NCBI GenBank assembly: GCA_041572755.1 | Contig: JBFFRY010000008.1 | Span: 10,500-74,499 of the forward strand | Source of the DNA: JBFELU01 sp041572755 | GTDB taxonomy: Bacteria; Actinomycetota; Acidimicrobiia; Spongiisociales; UBA11373 | Direction: 5' to 3' | DNA length: 64,000 nt | In this document: piece after piece, positions 27,711-36,199 of the stretch | How positions within the stretch are numbered: position 1 is the first letter of the stretch | How the letters are laid out: each line of letters begins with the position of its first letter | Made by a program: the position numbers and the translations under genes | Notes under the pieces: model-generated | Databases searched by the model: none | Told to the model about the DNA's origin: nothing | The model's input: only the letters and a program-made list of their open reading frames with translations

Positions 27711-28064
27711 TCAACAGGTCACATGCAGGACGGCGTTGACCTCGGAGTCGTCCAGGGTGCGAATCAGTTGGCAGGCATCGGCGGTGGGCATCACGATCAG
27801 CTCCACGCCCAGCCCGGCGGCCTTGCCCCGAACCTCATCCATGATCGGGAGCCGTCCGCTGTGGCCGCACCCGATGATCAGGCGGGCGCCTCCCCAGGGA
27901 AGCTCCTCGAGAGAAGACAGCGGGGTATGGCCGTAGCGATCCCGGAATGGGCGGGATGGCTTCTTCCGGCGAGGTCGTACCGCTCCCCCTTCGAGGATCA
28001 CGTCGTGGTCGTAGGTGACCCCCTGAACCACGATCGACCCGAAGCCCGGGTAGTTGATGTCCAT
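27711..28064 (-). CDS. Mth938-like domain protein
   Basis: This 117-residue protein is of the Mth938/NDUFAF3-like family (formerly DUF498), a small alpha/beta fold of unclear bacterial role. Family features are SIVVQGVTYDHDVIL near the start, the central GARLIIGCGHSGRL glycine-rich strand and turn, and the ending ADACQLIRTLDDSEVNAVLHVTC. The ATG at 28064 gives the typical length. The stop lies 136 bases from the convergent selenoprotein gene. It is followed upstream by the FAD oxidoreductase gene on the same strand. Confidence 0.8.
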   Translation of the reverse strand: MDINYPGFGSIVVQGVTYDHDVILEGGAVRPRRKKPSRPFRDRYGHTPLSSLEELPWGGARLIIGCGHSGRLPIMDEVRGKAAGLGVELIVMPTADACQLIRTLDDSEVNAVLHVTC

Positions 28065-28078
28065 GTCGCAAACATACG

Positions 28079-29200
28079 TCAGCGGAACCGAACGGGATCG
28101 AGGTCCTCCTGCCGCAACCCCAACGCAACGAGATCCTCGGGCGATTCGGCACCGGTGATGATCGCCGCAGTCCAGCGGCCGAGGGCCGGCGAGGTCTTGA
28201 TGCCGTACCCACCCTGGCCGACCAGCCACACGAACCCGGGGTGATCGGGGTCGAACCCGGCCGCCGGCACCCGATCCCCGGTGAAGGTCCGCAACCCGGC
28301 CCAGGCGTGGTGCACGTGGCGGACCCCCAAAGTGGTAGCTCCGTTGATGCGCTCGATCGCCAACGCCACGTCGACTTCCTCGTGGCGGACGTCGCCGGGG
28401 GGGACCGGGGTCTCGTCGGCGGGGGACGCCAGCAGGTTGGGTCCCTCCGGCTTGCAATACCACTGCTCGTCGACGTCGATGAGCATCGGCCAGTGCTCAT
28501 GGCCGCCCGGTCCCGGCACCGTGAAGGCCGTCCGCCGCAGGGGACGCAGCCCCAGCGGGGAGACACCGGCCCGAACCGCTACCTCATCGCCCCATGCCCC
28601 GGCAGCGTTGACCACCACTTCGGCGTCGTAGAGAGTGTCCCCGGCCGTGATGCGCCACCGGTCGCCGTGTCGGGCGATCTCCGTTGCCTCTGCATGCAGA
28701 GCAACCCGCCCTCCCCGGCGGCGGATGCCGCGCAGGTAGCCCTGGTGAAGAGCGGCCACATCGATGTCCCTCGCCCCCGGCTCCACGACGCCCCCGGCGG
28801 CGTAGCCGGGACGGAGAGCCGGGAACAGCGCCTCGGCTTCCTCGGCAGAAATCAGCCGGACCGCGGGCACCATGGCTTGCGCCTCGGCGGCGGCGGCCGT
28901 CAACGTCTTTCGCTGATCCTCCCGCCCCACAAAGAGCAGCGGCCGGGGGTTGAGGAGCGGCACCTCGGTGAAGCCGTCGGGGGGGTTCTCGAGGAACGCC
29001 CGGCTCCCCATGGCGAGCCGCCGGGCCACCAGGGCGGCGTAGCACTCGGTGAACACCGCCGCCGAGCGCCCCGTGGAATGGTGGTCGCCGGCCCCCTCCC
29101 GCTCCACCAGCATCACGCGGACTCCCGCCTCGACGAGGGCATAGGCCACCGAGGCACCGGCGATCCCGGTTCCCACCACGACGACGTCGACCCGCTCCAT
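28079..29200 (-). CDS. FAD-dependent amine/D-amino-acid oxidase family protein
   Basis: This 373-residue flavoprotein is of the DAO superfamily, which includes glycine oxidase, sarcosine oxidase and D-amino-acid dehydrogenases. The N-terminal Rossmann fold is VDVVVVGTGIAGASVAYALVEAG with GxGxxG, and the acidic end of beta-2 is MLVERE. The ATG motif region VVVNAAGAWGDEVA and the C-terminal WAGLRTFTGDRVP and VGQGGYGIKTSPA are typical. The substrate is unknown. It precedes the Mth938-like gene by about 15 bases in a probable two-gene operon and follows the ArsP-like permease gene. Confidence 0.85.
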   Translation of the reverse strand: MERVDVVVVGTGIAGASVAYALVEAGVRVMLVEREGAGDHHSTGRSAAVFTECYAALVARRLAMGSRAFLENPPDGFTEVPLLNPRPLLFVGREDQRKTLTAAAAEAQAMVPAVRLISAEEAEALFPALRPGYAAGGVVEPGARDIDVAALHQGYLRGIRRRGGRVALHAEATEIARHGDRWRITAGDTLYDAEVVVNAAGAWGDEVAVRAGVSPLGLRPLRRTAFTVPGPGGHEHWPMLIDVDEQWYCKPEGPNLLASPADETPVPPGDVRHEEVDVALAIERINGATTLGVRHVHHAWAGLRTFTGDRVPAAGFDPDHPGFVWLVGQGGYGIKTSPALGRWTAAIITGAESPEDLVALGLRQEDLDPVRFR

Positions 29201-29220
29201 GGGGTGGAGCGTAGGGGTTG

Positions 29221-30171
29221 TCAGAGCAGCAGCTGAGCCGCCCACCCCAGCAGGATCGCCCCGACCAGCAGCAGTGCCACCACCAAACCCACCACCCGCT
29301 TGCGGGCGATCACCAGCAGGCCGGTCACGGCACCGATGCTGGTCCCGGCACCAGTGACGATGAACGCCATCGCCGGGCCGGTGCCCATGCCGCCGTCGAC
29401 CAACGCGGCGACCAGGGGCAGCGAGCCCTCGGTGTTGACGTAGGCGGGGAGGCCGATGAGCGCCGCCAGGGGCACCGCCGCCGGGGACGAGCCGCTGAGG
29501 TTGTCGGTGAGCCACTCGGTGGGGATCGCCTCGATGAGGAGGTACCCGACGGCGGTGAAGGCCAGGAAGAAGGCGGCCAGCTTTCGACCCTGCACGACGA
29601 GCTCCCGGCCGAAGCGCCGCAGCCGGGTCGGCCGAAGCTCGGTGAGTGCGGCGGCGCCGGGGCCGACGCTCACCGGGGCGGGAGCGACGGTGCAACTCTC
29701 ACCGCAACCATCGGAAGCCATCCGCGCCTGACCCCGCAGCCAACCGGCCTTGTCGAGCACCCCGCCCACGACACCGGCTCCGATCCCGAGCACGATCGTG
29801 CCCACGAACAGGAACCAGGCGAACGGCCACCCGAACAGCCCGGCCGAGAACACCAGTTCGGAAGGACTGGTGAGCGGAGAAGACACCATGAAGGCCACCA
29901 GCGGCGCCCAGGGTGCCGCCGCCGCCAGCCCTCCCAGGATGACCGCGGTGGTACCACAGGAGCAGAACGGGGTGAGCGCGGCCAGCAGCACGGCGGCCCC
30001 CGTGGCCAGCCACACCCGCCGCGCCAGGACGGCGGCTACCCGGTCGGTGCCGACGAACACTTTGAGAGCAGCGGCGGTGACGATCGAGATGGCGAGGAAC
30101 GGCCAGACATGGACGATCGTGGTACCGACGTCCCCGGAGACCCTTCCGATCAAGTCGATCACGGCGTTCAT
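29221..30171 (-). CDS. ArsP/DUF318-type permease
   Basis: This 316-residue membrane protein is of the permease family formerly called DUF318, whose best known member, ArsP, exports trivalent organoarsenicals. The key motif TPFCSCGTTAVILGG with the Cys-x-Cys pair is present, as is the second family repeat LPAYVNTEGSLPLVAALV. A Cys pair in the cytoplasmic loop (CGESC) could also bind metal. Eight hydrophobic segments are visible. The upstream region is unusually AT-rich and carries an operator-like repeat pair that would suit an ArsR/SmtB regulator. An ACR3 arsenite exporter is encoded at 46151-47233. Confidence 0.85.
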   Translation of the reverse strand: MNAVIDLIGRVSGDVGTTIVHVWPFLAISIVTAAALKVFVGTDRVAAVLARRVWLATGAAVLLAALTPFCSCGTTAVILGGLAAAAPWAPLVAFMVSSPLTSPSELVFSAGLFGWPFAWFLFVGTIVLGIGAGVVGGVLDKAGWLRGQARMASDGCGESCTVAPAPVSVGPGAAALTELRPTRLRRFGRELVVQGRKLAAFFLAFTAVGYLLIEAIPTEWLTDNLSGSSPAAVPLAALIGLPAYVNTEGSLPLVAALVDGGMGTGPAMAFIVTGAGTSIGAVTGLLVIARKRVVGLVVALLLVGAILLGWAAQLLL

Positions 30172-30192
30172 GCCGTCCTCCCCAAGTCAGTC

Positions 30193-30249
30193 ATATCGAT
30201 GAACATCAATACTTGGATATCATTCCCGATATATCGATGATTGTCAATA
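30193..30249 (-). promoter_or_regulatory. Operator-like repeat pair upstream of ArsP-like permease
   Basis: Two 19-base imperfect copies of ATATCGATGA-nnnn-TCAATA lie at 30193-30211 and 30231-30249, 38 bases apart. They differ mainly in the central four bases, AACA against TTGT. Each is an imperfect palindrome (ATCGATG..CATCAAT in the first). This stretch is strikingly AT-rich for the window and lies 22 bases upstream of the permease ATG. SmtB/ArsR-type repressors bind such sites, but no regulator gene adjoins it. Confidence 0.5.
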
Positions 30250-30272
30250 TGTCTTGAGATGGGCAGCAAGGC

Positions 30273-30300
30273 TTGAGGCCGCCCCGAAGGGCGGCCTCAA
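30273..30300 (-). terminator. Strong hairpin after uraA
   Basis: A perfect 12-bp stem TTGAGGCCGCCC / GGGCGGCCTCAA closes a CGAA tetraloop, 22 bases beyond the uraA stop codon. There is no U-tract on either side. It should end uraA transcription and insulate the permease promoter downstream. Confidence 0.7.
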
Positions 30301-30322
30301 GGAATCGGATCGGTCTTGGTAT

Positions 30323-31579
30323 CTAGCCGGTGACATCCTCCCGACCGGGAAAGATCAGGTTGGCCGCCACGCCGACAACGGCACCGAGCGCCAGACCGGA
30401 GATCTGGATATCGGTGTCGCCGAAGCTGATCGTCAGCGGCGACGAGAGGCCGCTCACGCCGAGGCCGAACACGAGGATCAGCCCGGCGATGATCATGTTG
30501 CGCGCCTTGGTGAAGTCGACCTTGCCCTCGACCAGCGAGCGCATGCCGACTGCGGCGATCATGCCGAAGAGGACCACCGAGAGCCCCCCGAGAACCGGGA
30601 CCGGCACCGTCCGGAGCAAGCCGCCGAACTTCGGGATGAAGCCCAGCAAGATCGCAAACCCGGCGGCGATTCGCAGCACCATCGGGTCGTAGACCCGGGT
30701 GACCGCCAGCACCCCCGTGTTCTCCGAGTAGGTCGTGTTGGGCGGACCACCCAGGAACCCGGCCGCCACGGTGGCGAGACCGTCACCCATCAGGGTGCGA
30801 TGCACCCCGGGTTCCGCAAAGAAGTCCTTCCCCACCACCCGGCCGTTGGCCAGGATGTCGCCCACGTGCTCGATCATCGTCACGAAGGCGATCGGGGCGA
30901 TCAGGATGATGATGTCCCAATCGAAGGTCGAGCTCCACTCGAAGTCGGGCCAGGCGAGCCAGTCGGCGTCCTTCAGAGCGTCGAACGGCATGCTGAAGTC
31001 GGTCACCCCACTCCAGAACCATGCGAACAGGAAGCCCACGATGAAGCCGATCAGGATGGGAAGCATCCGGAACAGACCCTTGAGGTAGATCGCCGCGACG
31101 ATCACCGCCAAGAGCGTCACGATCGCAACGATCCACTCCCCCTCCGCCTGACCGATGGCGATGGGTGCCAGCGTGATGCCGATCACGGCAATGACCGGAC
31201 CCGTCACGATGGGCGGGAAGATCTTCCGGATGAACCCGGGACCGATCAGGGCGACCAGCCCCGCCATGCCCAGATACAGCAGGCCGGCACACATGATGCC
31301 GATGCCGATCGCCGACCAACTCGGGTCGTCGGACAGTGCTGCCGCCGCCAGGATCGGCGGGATGAACGCAAAGGACGATCCCAGGAAGACCGGGACCATC
31401 ATCTTCGTGACCACGTGGAACAACAGCGTGCCGACGCCCGCCGAGATCAGGGCGACCGACGGGTCGAGATCGGTGATGAGCGGCACCAGGATGGTGGCAC
31501 CGAACATCGCCACAGTGTGCTGAAAACCGAGTACGACCCTGCTCTCGGTTCTCAGTTCGTCGTTGACGGATGCTGCCAT
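30323..31579 (-). CDS. Uracil/xanthine permease (UraA family)
   Basis: This 418-residue nucleobase:cation symporter is of the NCS2 family. Landmarks are LGFQHTVAMFGATILVPL near the N-terminus, LGSSFAFIPPI, the family signature GGPPNTTYSENTGVLAVTRV, and the Glu-containing FVTMIEHVGDILANG of helix 8, which binds the base. These features fit UraA and uracil transport best. The ATG at 31579 is preceded by GGGGGAG. The 5' leader contains two hairpins, which may serve as an attenuator. Confidence 0.9.
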   Translation of the reverse strand: MAASVNDELRTESRVVLGFQHTVAMFGATILVPLITDLDPSVALISAGVGTLLFHVVTKMMVPVFLGSSFAFIPPILAAAALSDDPSWSAIGIGIMCAGLLYLGMAGLVALIGPGFIRKIFPPIVTGPVIAVIGITLAPIAIGQAEGEWIVAIVTLLAVIVAAIYLKGLFRMLPILIGFIVGFLFAWFWSGVTDFSMPFDALKDADWLAWPDFEWSSTFDWDIIILIAPIAFVTMIEHVGDILANGRVVGKDFFAEPGVHRTLMGDGLATVAAGFLGGPPNTTYSENTGVLAVTRVYDPMVLRIAAGFAILLGFIPKFGGLLRTVPVPVLGGLSVVLFGMIAAVGMRSLVEGKVDFTKARNMIIAGLILVFGLGVSGLSSPLTISFGDTDIQISGLALGAVVGVAANLIFPGREDVTG

Positions 31580-31604
31580 CTATCACTCCCCCAGATAGAC
31601 GAAA

Positions 31605-31647
31605 GCGCCGCCATGGGGCGGCGCAGAACGGAAACGTCGATGACGTT
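31605..31647 (-). promoter_or_regulatory. Two hairpins in the uraA leader
   Basis: On the transcript, a 6-bp hairpin AACGTC-ATC-GACGTT (31633-31647) comes first. It is followed by an 8-bp GC-only hairpin GCGCCGCC-CCAT-GGCGGCGC (31605-31624), then TTTCGTCT and the uraA ribosome site. The second could act as an intrinsic-type attenuator or occlude initiation. No PyrR-binding or purine/pyrimidine riboswitch consensus was recognised. Confidence 0.4.
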
Positions 31648-31777
31648 CATTGCAGGTGAACATAGCGCCCGGCCTCGCAGGGCGACTTGGATTTCGCGGA
31701 TTTGTTATCCACAGATTCGCGCCGCCGCGGTTCCGAGACCCTCGACTTGATCCAACCCCTTCGTACAATCAGAGGTG

Positions 31778-32557
31778 ATGCAGCAGGCCGCCTTCTTCGA
31801 CCTCGACAAGACGGTCATCGCCAAGTCATCCACGCTCGCCTTCACCGGTCAGTTCAAGAAAGCGGGCATGCTGGGGCGTCGGCCCCTGCTGCGGGCGGCG
31901 ATGGCCCAGACGATGTTCATGCTGTTCGGCGCCGATCACGAACAGTTGGAAAAGACCCGCGACGCCCTGCTCGCCCTCACCAAAGGATGGGATCGCGAAG
32001 AGGTTGAACGGATCGTCCAGGAAACGATCGACGACGTGGTGGCGCCCCTGGTGTACGCCGAGGCGTTGTTCCTCATCGACGAACACTTTCGGGAGGGCCG
32101 ACGGGTGTTCATCGTGTCGGCCAGTCCCGAGGAGATCGTGCGGCCCCTGGCCCGCTACATCGGGGTCACCGAGGTGATCGCAACCCGCCCGGAAGTGGAC
32201 GCCGACAACCGCTACACCGGCAAGGTGGCCTTCTACGCATACGCCGACCAGAAGGCATCCGAGATCCGGCGTATCGCCGCCGCCGAAGGCATTGCGCTCG
32301 TCGACTCCTACGCCTACTCCGACAGCGCCACGGACCTGCCGATGATGGAAGCGGTCGGCCATCCCCATGCCGTCAACCCCGACAAGGAACTGCGGGACGT
32401 CGCCGAAGAGCGGGACTGGCCGATCCTCGAGTTCCGCCGCCAGGTGAGCCTCCGCACCCGGCTCACCCGTCCGGTGCCGCTCATCTCCGGCGCCACGGTG
32501 GCCGGGCTCATCGGCACTGCAGTCGTGTGGTCGATCCTGCGGAGCCGCCGCAACTAG
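31778..32557 (+). CDS. HAD-IB family phosphatase (SerB-like)
   Basis: This 259-260-residue protein is a haloacid dehalogenase-type phosphatase of subfamily IB. Motif I is FFDLDKTVI with two catalytic Asp, motif II is VFIVSASPEE, and motif III/IV is DSYAYSDSATDLPM with the acidic pair. A C-terminal membrane-like helix (TVAGLIGTAVVWSIL) followed by RSRRN suggests a membrane anchor, as in mycobacterial relatives fused to acyltransferases. An in-frame GTG lies at 31775. TACAAT at 31764-31769 ends only five bases before this GTG, so the gene may be transcribed without a leader. Confidence 0.85.
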   Translation: MQQAAFFDLDKTVIAKSSTLAFTGQFKKAGMLGRRPLLRAAMAQTMFMLFGADHEQLEKTRDALLALTKGWDREEVERIVQETIDDVVAPLVYAEALFLIDEHFREGRRVFIVSASPEEIVRPLARYIGVTEVIATRPEVDADNRYTGKVAFYAYADQKASEIRRIAAAEGIALVDSYAYSDSATDLPMMEAVGHPHAVNPDKELRDVAEERDWPILEFRRQVSLRTRLTRPVPLISGATVAGLIGTAVVWSILRSRRN

Positions 32558-32569
32558 GACGCCGAACCG

Positions 32570-34051
32570 TCAGTCTTCGTCCTCGGGAATCCCTGCCACC
32601 GGGTCCATCTCGGCGAGACCTTCGCGGGCGTCGTCATCGGTGACGGAGCGTTCCGCCAGGGCCGCCGCCCGGGCGCCGTCGATCCTGGCGCTCGTCAGGC
32701 GGGGGGCGGCGTAGGCCAACAGCGGGACATGGGCGGCCGCCACCACGAAGAACGGAAGCCGCAGCGCCATCTCGCGGTCGACGAACAGCACCCCGACGGC
32801 GACGACGGCTCCGCCGAGGAACGAACCGATCGGCATCATCCCCCACCCGAAGAACCGGTAGACGCTGTTGGCTCTCCCCAGCAGGTGATCGGGGATGATC
32901 GTCTGGCGCAATGACACCGTGATCACGTTCCAGAGCACGGCGAAGAAGACCATCACGATCTGCATGACGAACGCCACCCACCACCAGCTGGCCAGGCCGA
33001 TCACCACCGGGCCCACCGTCCCGGCCAGCAGCGTGGCGTAGAGGGAAGGCCCGCTCCCCAACGCCCTGCTCAGACGGGCGGCAAAGACGCTGCCGAGCAC
33101 CCCGCCGAGAGCCCCCGCCATCATCAGCACGGCGAAGATGAAGGCGCCGACGCTCTCGAAGCCCAAGAAGTCGGCCGCCGATCCGAGAACGCCGGTGAAC
33201 AGCCCGGTCTCCAGGTCGAGGTCCTCCTGGGCGAAGAGGATGAACGTCGACCAGATCATCATCCCGAGCCCGTTGAGCAGCCCGAGCACGATCGCCAGCG
33301 GCCGCAGCAGGTCGTGGCGCCACAGCCACAGGAAGCCCTCCTTCATCTCCCCCTTCCAATTCACCCTGCCGGTGGGGGCCGCCCCCTTGGCGGGCTTGAA
33401 CTGCCCGGCGATGAGAAACACGAGCCCGGCGGCGACGGCGAACGTCCCGGCATCCACGAAGAACGGCAACGCAAAGCCCACCCCGAGCAGGAGACTGCCC
33501 AAGGGCGGCCCGGCAAACGAGTTGGCCACCATCTCGGCTCCCCACAGGTTGCCGTTGGCCTTCTCCAACTGCCCTGGTTCGACGATGGCAGGGAGGAACG
33601 TCTGAGCGGCGTTGTCGCGAAGCACCTCGGCCATCCCGATCAGCAGCGCCGCCACCACCAGCACCACATACACCGCGAGGTTGGTGTCGACCGCCGTCCC
33701 CGAGGCCACGTCGGCGGGGGCGGGGAGCCGGCCTTCGTTCCCGAGGACCACAAAGGCGACACCTGCCGTCAGAACGGCTCTGAGCACATCGCTGCCCACC
33801 ATGATCTTGCGCCGGTCCACCCGATCGGTGATCACCCCGGCGGGGAGGGTGAACAGCAGCCACGGGAGCCGCTGGGCCACCGCGATCAGGGCGATCAAGA
33901 GAGGATTCCGAGTCACCGCCGAGGCGAGCCACGGGTAGGCGATGATCCCTATGCCGTCGCCGAGGTTGGAGATCACGCTGGCGATCCACAGCCGCCAGTA
34001 GGAGCGCCCGAGCCGAGTCTTGGGCTGGGCAGGGGTCGTCGTGTCGCTCAC
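32570..34051 (-). CDS. MFS transporter (MFS_3 type)
   Basis: This 493-residue major facilitator protein has an N-terminus (LGRSYWRLWIASVISNLGDG) typical of the MFS_3/enterobactin exporter and macrolide-efflux-like branch. The motif-A loop GVITDRVDRRKIMV is intact. Twelve hydrophobic segments are visible, and the charged C-terminal tail ends in PEDED. The gene starts with an ATGA overlap after an ArsR-like regulator gene, so efflux is probably controlled by that regulator. Confidence 0.88.
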   Translation of the reverse strand: MSDTTTPAQPKTRLGRSYWRLWIASVISNLGDGIGIIAYPWLASAVTRNPLLIALIAVAQRLPWLLFTLPAGVITDRVDRRKIMVGSDVLRAVLTAGVAFVVLGNEGRLPAPADVASGTAVDTNLAVYVVLVVAALLIGMAEVLRDNAAQTFLPAIVEPGQLEKANGNLWGAEMVANSFAGPPLGSLLLGVGFALPFFVDAGTFAVAAGLVFLIAGQFKPAKGAAPTGRVNWKGEMKEGFLWLWRHDLLRPLAIVLGLLNGLGMMIWSTFILFAQEDLDLETGLFTGVLGSAADFLGFESVGAFIFAVLMMAGALGGVLGSVFAARLSRALGSGPSLYATLLAGTVGPVVIGLASWWWVAFVMQIVMVFFAVLWNVITVSLRQTIIPDHLLGRANSVYRFFGWGMMPIGSFLGGAVVAVGVLFVDREMALRLPFFVVAAAHVPLLAYAAPRLTSARIDGARAAALAERSVTDDDAREGLAEMDPVAGIPEDED

Positions 34052-34581
34052 TCATCCTCCTTCAGCGATGGTCGGTCGGTGGGATAGACCCCCACCAGGA
34101 ACCCGTAGGTCGTGGACCCGCCCCGGGGGCGGGCGGCGAAAGACTCGGCGAGGTGCACCAGTTCGTCGGCGAATGCTTCGGCCTGATCATCGGGGATGCG
34201 GGCATGACGAATCGTGAACACCCCGGCTTCGCCCTCTCGCGGTTCCCTGATCTCGGCCATGGCCTCGACGAGAAGGGGGGAATGACCGGCTTCCTCGAAA
34301 GGCGGGATGACGTAGGTCTGGGCCAACCGGCCGTAGAACTTCTCGGTCATGGCTCGCACTTGCCGCGTGGCGACGACGGCGATGATGCCGGCCCCCTCCA
34401 GGGCGTGCACGTGATGTCCCACCGAGCCCTTGGGTCGGTCCATGGATTCGGCGAGCTGCTTGATGCTGGCGGGCCGCTCGGCAAGCAGCTGGATGATGTC
34501 GGAGCGGTTCGGATCGGACAGCAGCCGGGCCTGTTCGGCGTCCAGCAGCATGGTGGCCCGGGGTGGTCGGTACTCGGTCAT
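34048..34581 (-). CDS. ArsR-like winged-helix transcriptional regulator
   Basis: This 177-residue protein carries an N-terminal winged helix-turn-helix (LLSDPNRSDIIQLLAERPAS, then IKQLAESMDRPKGSVGHHVH for helices 2-3) of the ArsR/HTH_20 type, plus a C-terminal effector-like domain. No metal-binding CxC or His cluster is seen in the HTH, so it may sense an organic ligand. Its stop overlaps the start of the MFS gene. Repeats of AATGGTCGG lie just upstream, between it and the divergent macrodomain gene, and are the probable operator. Confidence 0.85.
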   Translation of the reverse strand: MTEYRPPRATMLLDAEQARLLSDPNRSDIIQLLAERPASIKQLAESMDRPKGSVGHHVHALEGAGIIAVVATRQVRAMTEKFYGRLAQTYVIPPFEEAGHSPLLVEAMAEIREPREGEAGVFTIRHARIPDDQAEAFADELVHLAESFAARPRGGSTTYGFLVGVYPTDRPSLKEDE

Positions 34582-34588
34582 GGCCCCT

Positions 34589-34630
34589 AATGGTCGGTGA
34601 AAGCCGAATGGTCGGCAATGACCGACCATT
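34589..34630. promoter_or_regulatory. Triple AATGGTCGG operator
   Basis: AATGGTCGG occurs at 34589-34597 and 34607-34615 as direct repeats 18 bases apart. Its exact inverted copy CCGACCATT is at 34622-34630, forming a perfect 9-bp palindrome with a CAATGA spacer. The sites lie between the divergent regulator/MFS operon and the macrodomain gene, and are probably bound by the regulator encoded at 34048-34581. Confidence 0.7.
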
Positions 34631-34660
34631 TGTCAAGCGAGATACCCTCCCCACAAGGCC

Positions 34661-35185
34661 ATGACCACGATCACCGCCATCACCGGCGACCTCACCGCCA
34701 TGGACGTGGACGTCATCGTCAACGCCGCCAACGAGCACCTCGCCCACGGCGGGGGGCTGGCGGCCGCCATCGTGCGGGCCGGCGGCCCCGTCGTGCAGCG
34801 CCAATCGGACGACTGGATAGCCGCCCACGGACCCCTCTCCCCCGGTGTCGCCGCCGTCACCGGCGCCGGGGCCATGCCGGCTCGGGCCGTCGTCCACGTC
34901 GCCGGGCCCCGCTATCGGGAGGGCCAAGACAATGCCGGGCTCCTTCGCACCACCGTCACCGCCGCCCTCGACGCCGCCCTGGCCGCCGGTCACCGCACCG
35001 TCGCCCTCCCTGCCATCTCGGCCGGGATATTCGGATACCCACTGGCCGACGCCACCCGGGTGATCGCCGCCGCGGTGCACCGCTGGGTCGAGGAGCACCC
35101 CGACGACCTCGACGAGATCCGACTCGTCGGCTTCAACGAACAGGTCGCGGCGGCGTTCCGGGCCGGACTGGAAGCGGTGCGCTGA
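34661..35185 (+). CDS. Macrodomain protein (ADP-ribosyl hydrolase-like)
   Basis: This 174-residue single macrodomain is of the type that removes ADP-ribose from proteins or deacetylates O-acetyl-ADP-ribose. The signature is intact: ITGDLTAMDVDVIVNAANEH, then GGGLAAAIVRAGG, and ALPAISAGIFGYP in the phosphate-binding loop. The domain starts at residue 1 and fills the protein. It lies divergently from the ArsR-like regulator across a palindromic operator, so it may belong to the same regulon as the MFS exporter. Confidence 0.93.
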   Translation: MTTITAITGDLTAMDVDVIVNAANEHLAHGGGLAAAIVRAGGPVVQRQSDDWIAAHGPLSPGVAAVTGAGAMPARAVVHVAGPRYREGQDNAGLLRTTVTAALDAALAAGHRTVALPAISAGIFGYPLADATRVIAAAVHRWVEEHPDDLDEIRLVGFNEQVAAAFRAGLEAVR

Positions 35186-35251
35186 CCGGCCGCCCCCTCA
35201 CACTCGGGCATGTGATGCCAGTATGCATGCACCCCCGGACGAGGCACGCCC

Positions 35252-36199
35252 ATGCCCTGGACCATCACAGACATTCCCGACCAGACCGGCCGGACGGCAG
35301 TGGTGACCGGCGCCAACGGCGGTCTGGGCTTCGAGACAGCCCGGGCGCTGGCCGGGGCGGGGGCGCACGTCATCATGGCGGCCCGCAACCTCGACAAGGC
35401 CGAGCAAGCCAAAGCCGATCTCCTCGCCGACGATCCCCACGCTTCGCTCGAGGTGCGTGCCCTCGACCTGGCCTCGCTGGAGTCGGTGCGCGCCTTCGCC
35501 GGACCGGTCGCCCAGGTTCATCCCCGGCTGGACCTGCTCATCAACAATGCCGGCGTCATGGGCACCCCCCGCCTCGAAACCGCCGACGGGTTCGAACTGC
35601 AGTTCGGCACCAACCATCTCGGGCACTTCACCCTGACCGCGCTCCTGATGCCGGCACTGCTGACAGGACCCGACTCCCGGGTCGTCACCGTGACGAGCGC
35701 CGGTCGCCACTACGGGGGAAGGCTGAGGCGCAACGACCCCCATCACCGCACCTCCTACAACCCGTGGCGGGCCTACGGGCAGTCGAAGATGGCCAACCTC
35801 CGCTTCGCCGTGGAACTCGATCGCCGGCTTCGGTCGGCGGGAGCCACCACCCGCAGCCTGGCGGCCAACCCCGGTTTCTCCAACACCGATCTCCAAGCGC
35901 AGAGCGTGCGGGCCACCGGAGGAGGGCGGAGCCAGCGGTTCTTCCGGCGGTGGGTCAAGCGCATCGGCACTTCTCCCGCGGAAGGGGCCCTCCCCCAACT
36001 GCGGGCCGCCACCGACCCGGTCGCCCAAGGCGGGACGCTCTACACACCCCGCTGGGTGAGCGGAGGCCCGCCGGTGCGCCGACCGATCCTCCCTCCCAGC
36101 CGCCGTACCGGCGAACTGAAGAACCTGTGGGAGCTCTCGGAGCGGGAGACCGGGATCGCCTTCGACGTGGCCGGGATGGTCGCCGCCGCGGATCCCTAG
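35252..36199 (+). CDS. Short-chain dehydrogenase/reductase
   Basis: This 315-residue NAD(P)-dependent oxidoreductase is of the SDR type resembling retinol dehydrogenase-like enzymes. The cofactor motif is TGANGGLG (19-26), with NNAG at 98-101. The catalytic triad is S149, Y175 and K179 in AYGQSKM. An Arg in MAARN after beta-2 favours NADP. The C-terminal extension fits the retinol-dehydrogenase-like group. The stop codon shares a CTAG with the convergent MOSC gene. Confidence 0.9.
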   Translation: MPWTITDIPDQTGRTAVVTGANGGLGFETARALAGAGAHVIMAARNLDKAEQAKADLLADDPHASLEVRALDLASLESVRAFAGPVAQVHPRLDLLINNAGVMGTPRLETADGFELQFGTNHLGHFTLTALLMPALLTGPDSRVVTVTSAGRHYGGRLRRNDPHHRTSYNPWRAYGQSKMANLRFAVELDRRLRSAGATTRSLAANPGFSNTDLQAQSVRATGGGRSQRFFRRWVKRIGTSPAEGALPQLRAATDPVAQGGTLYTPRWVSGGPPVRRPILPPSRRTGELKNLWELSERETGIAFDVAGMVAAADP

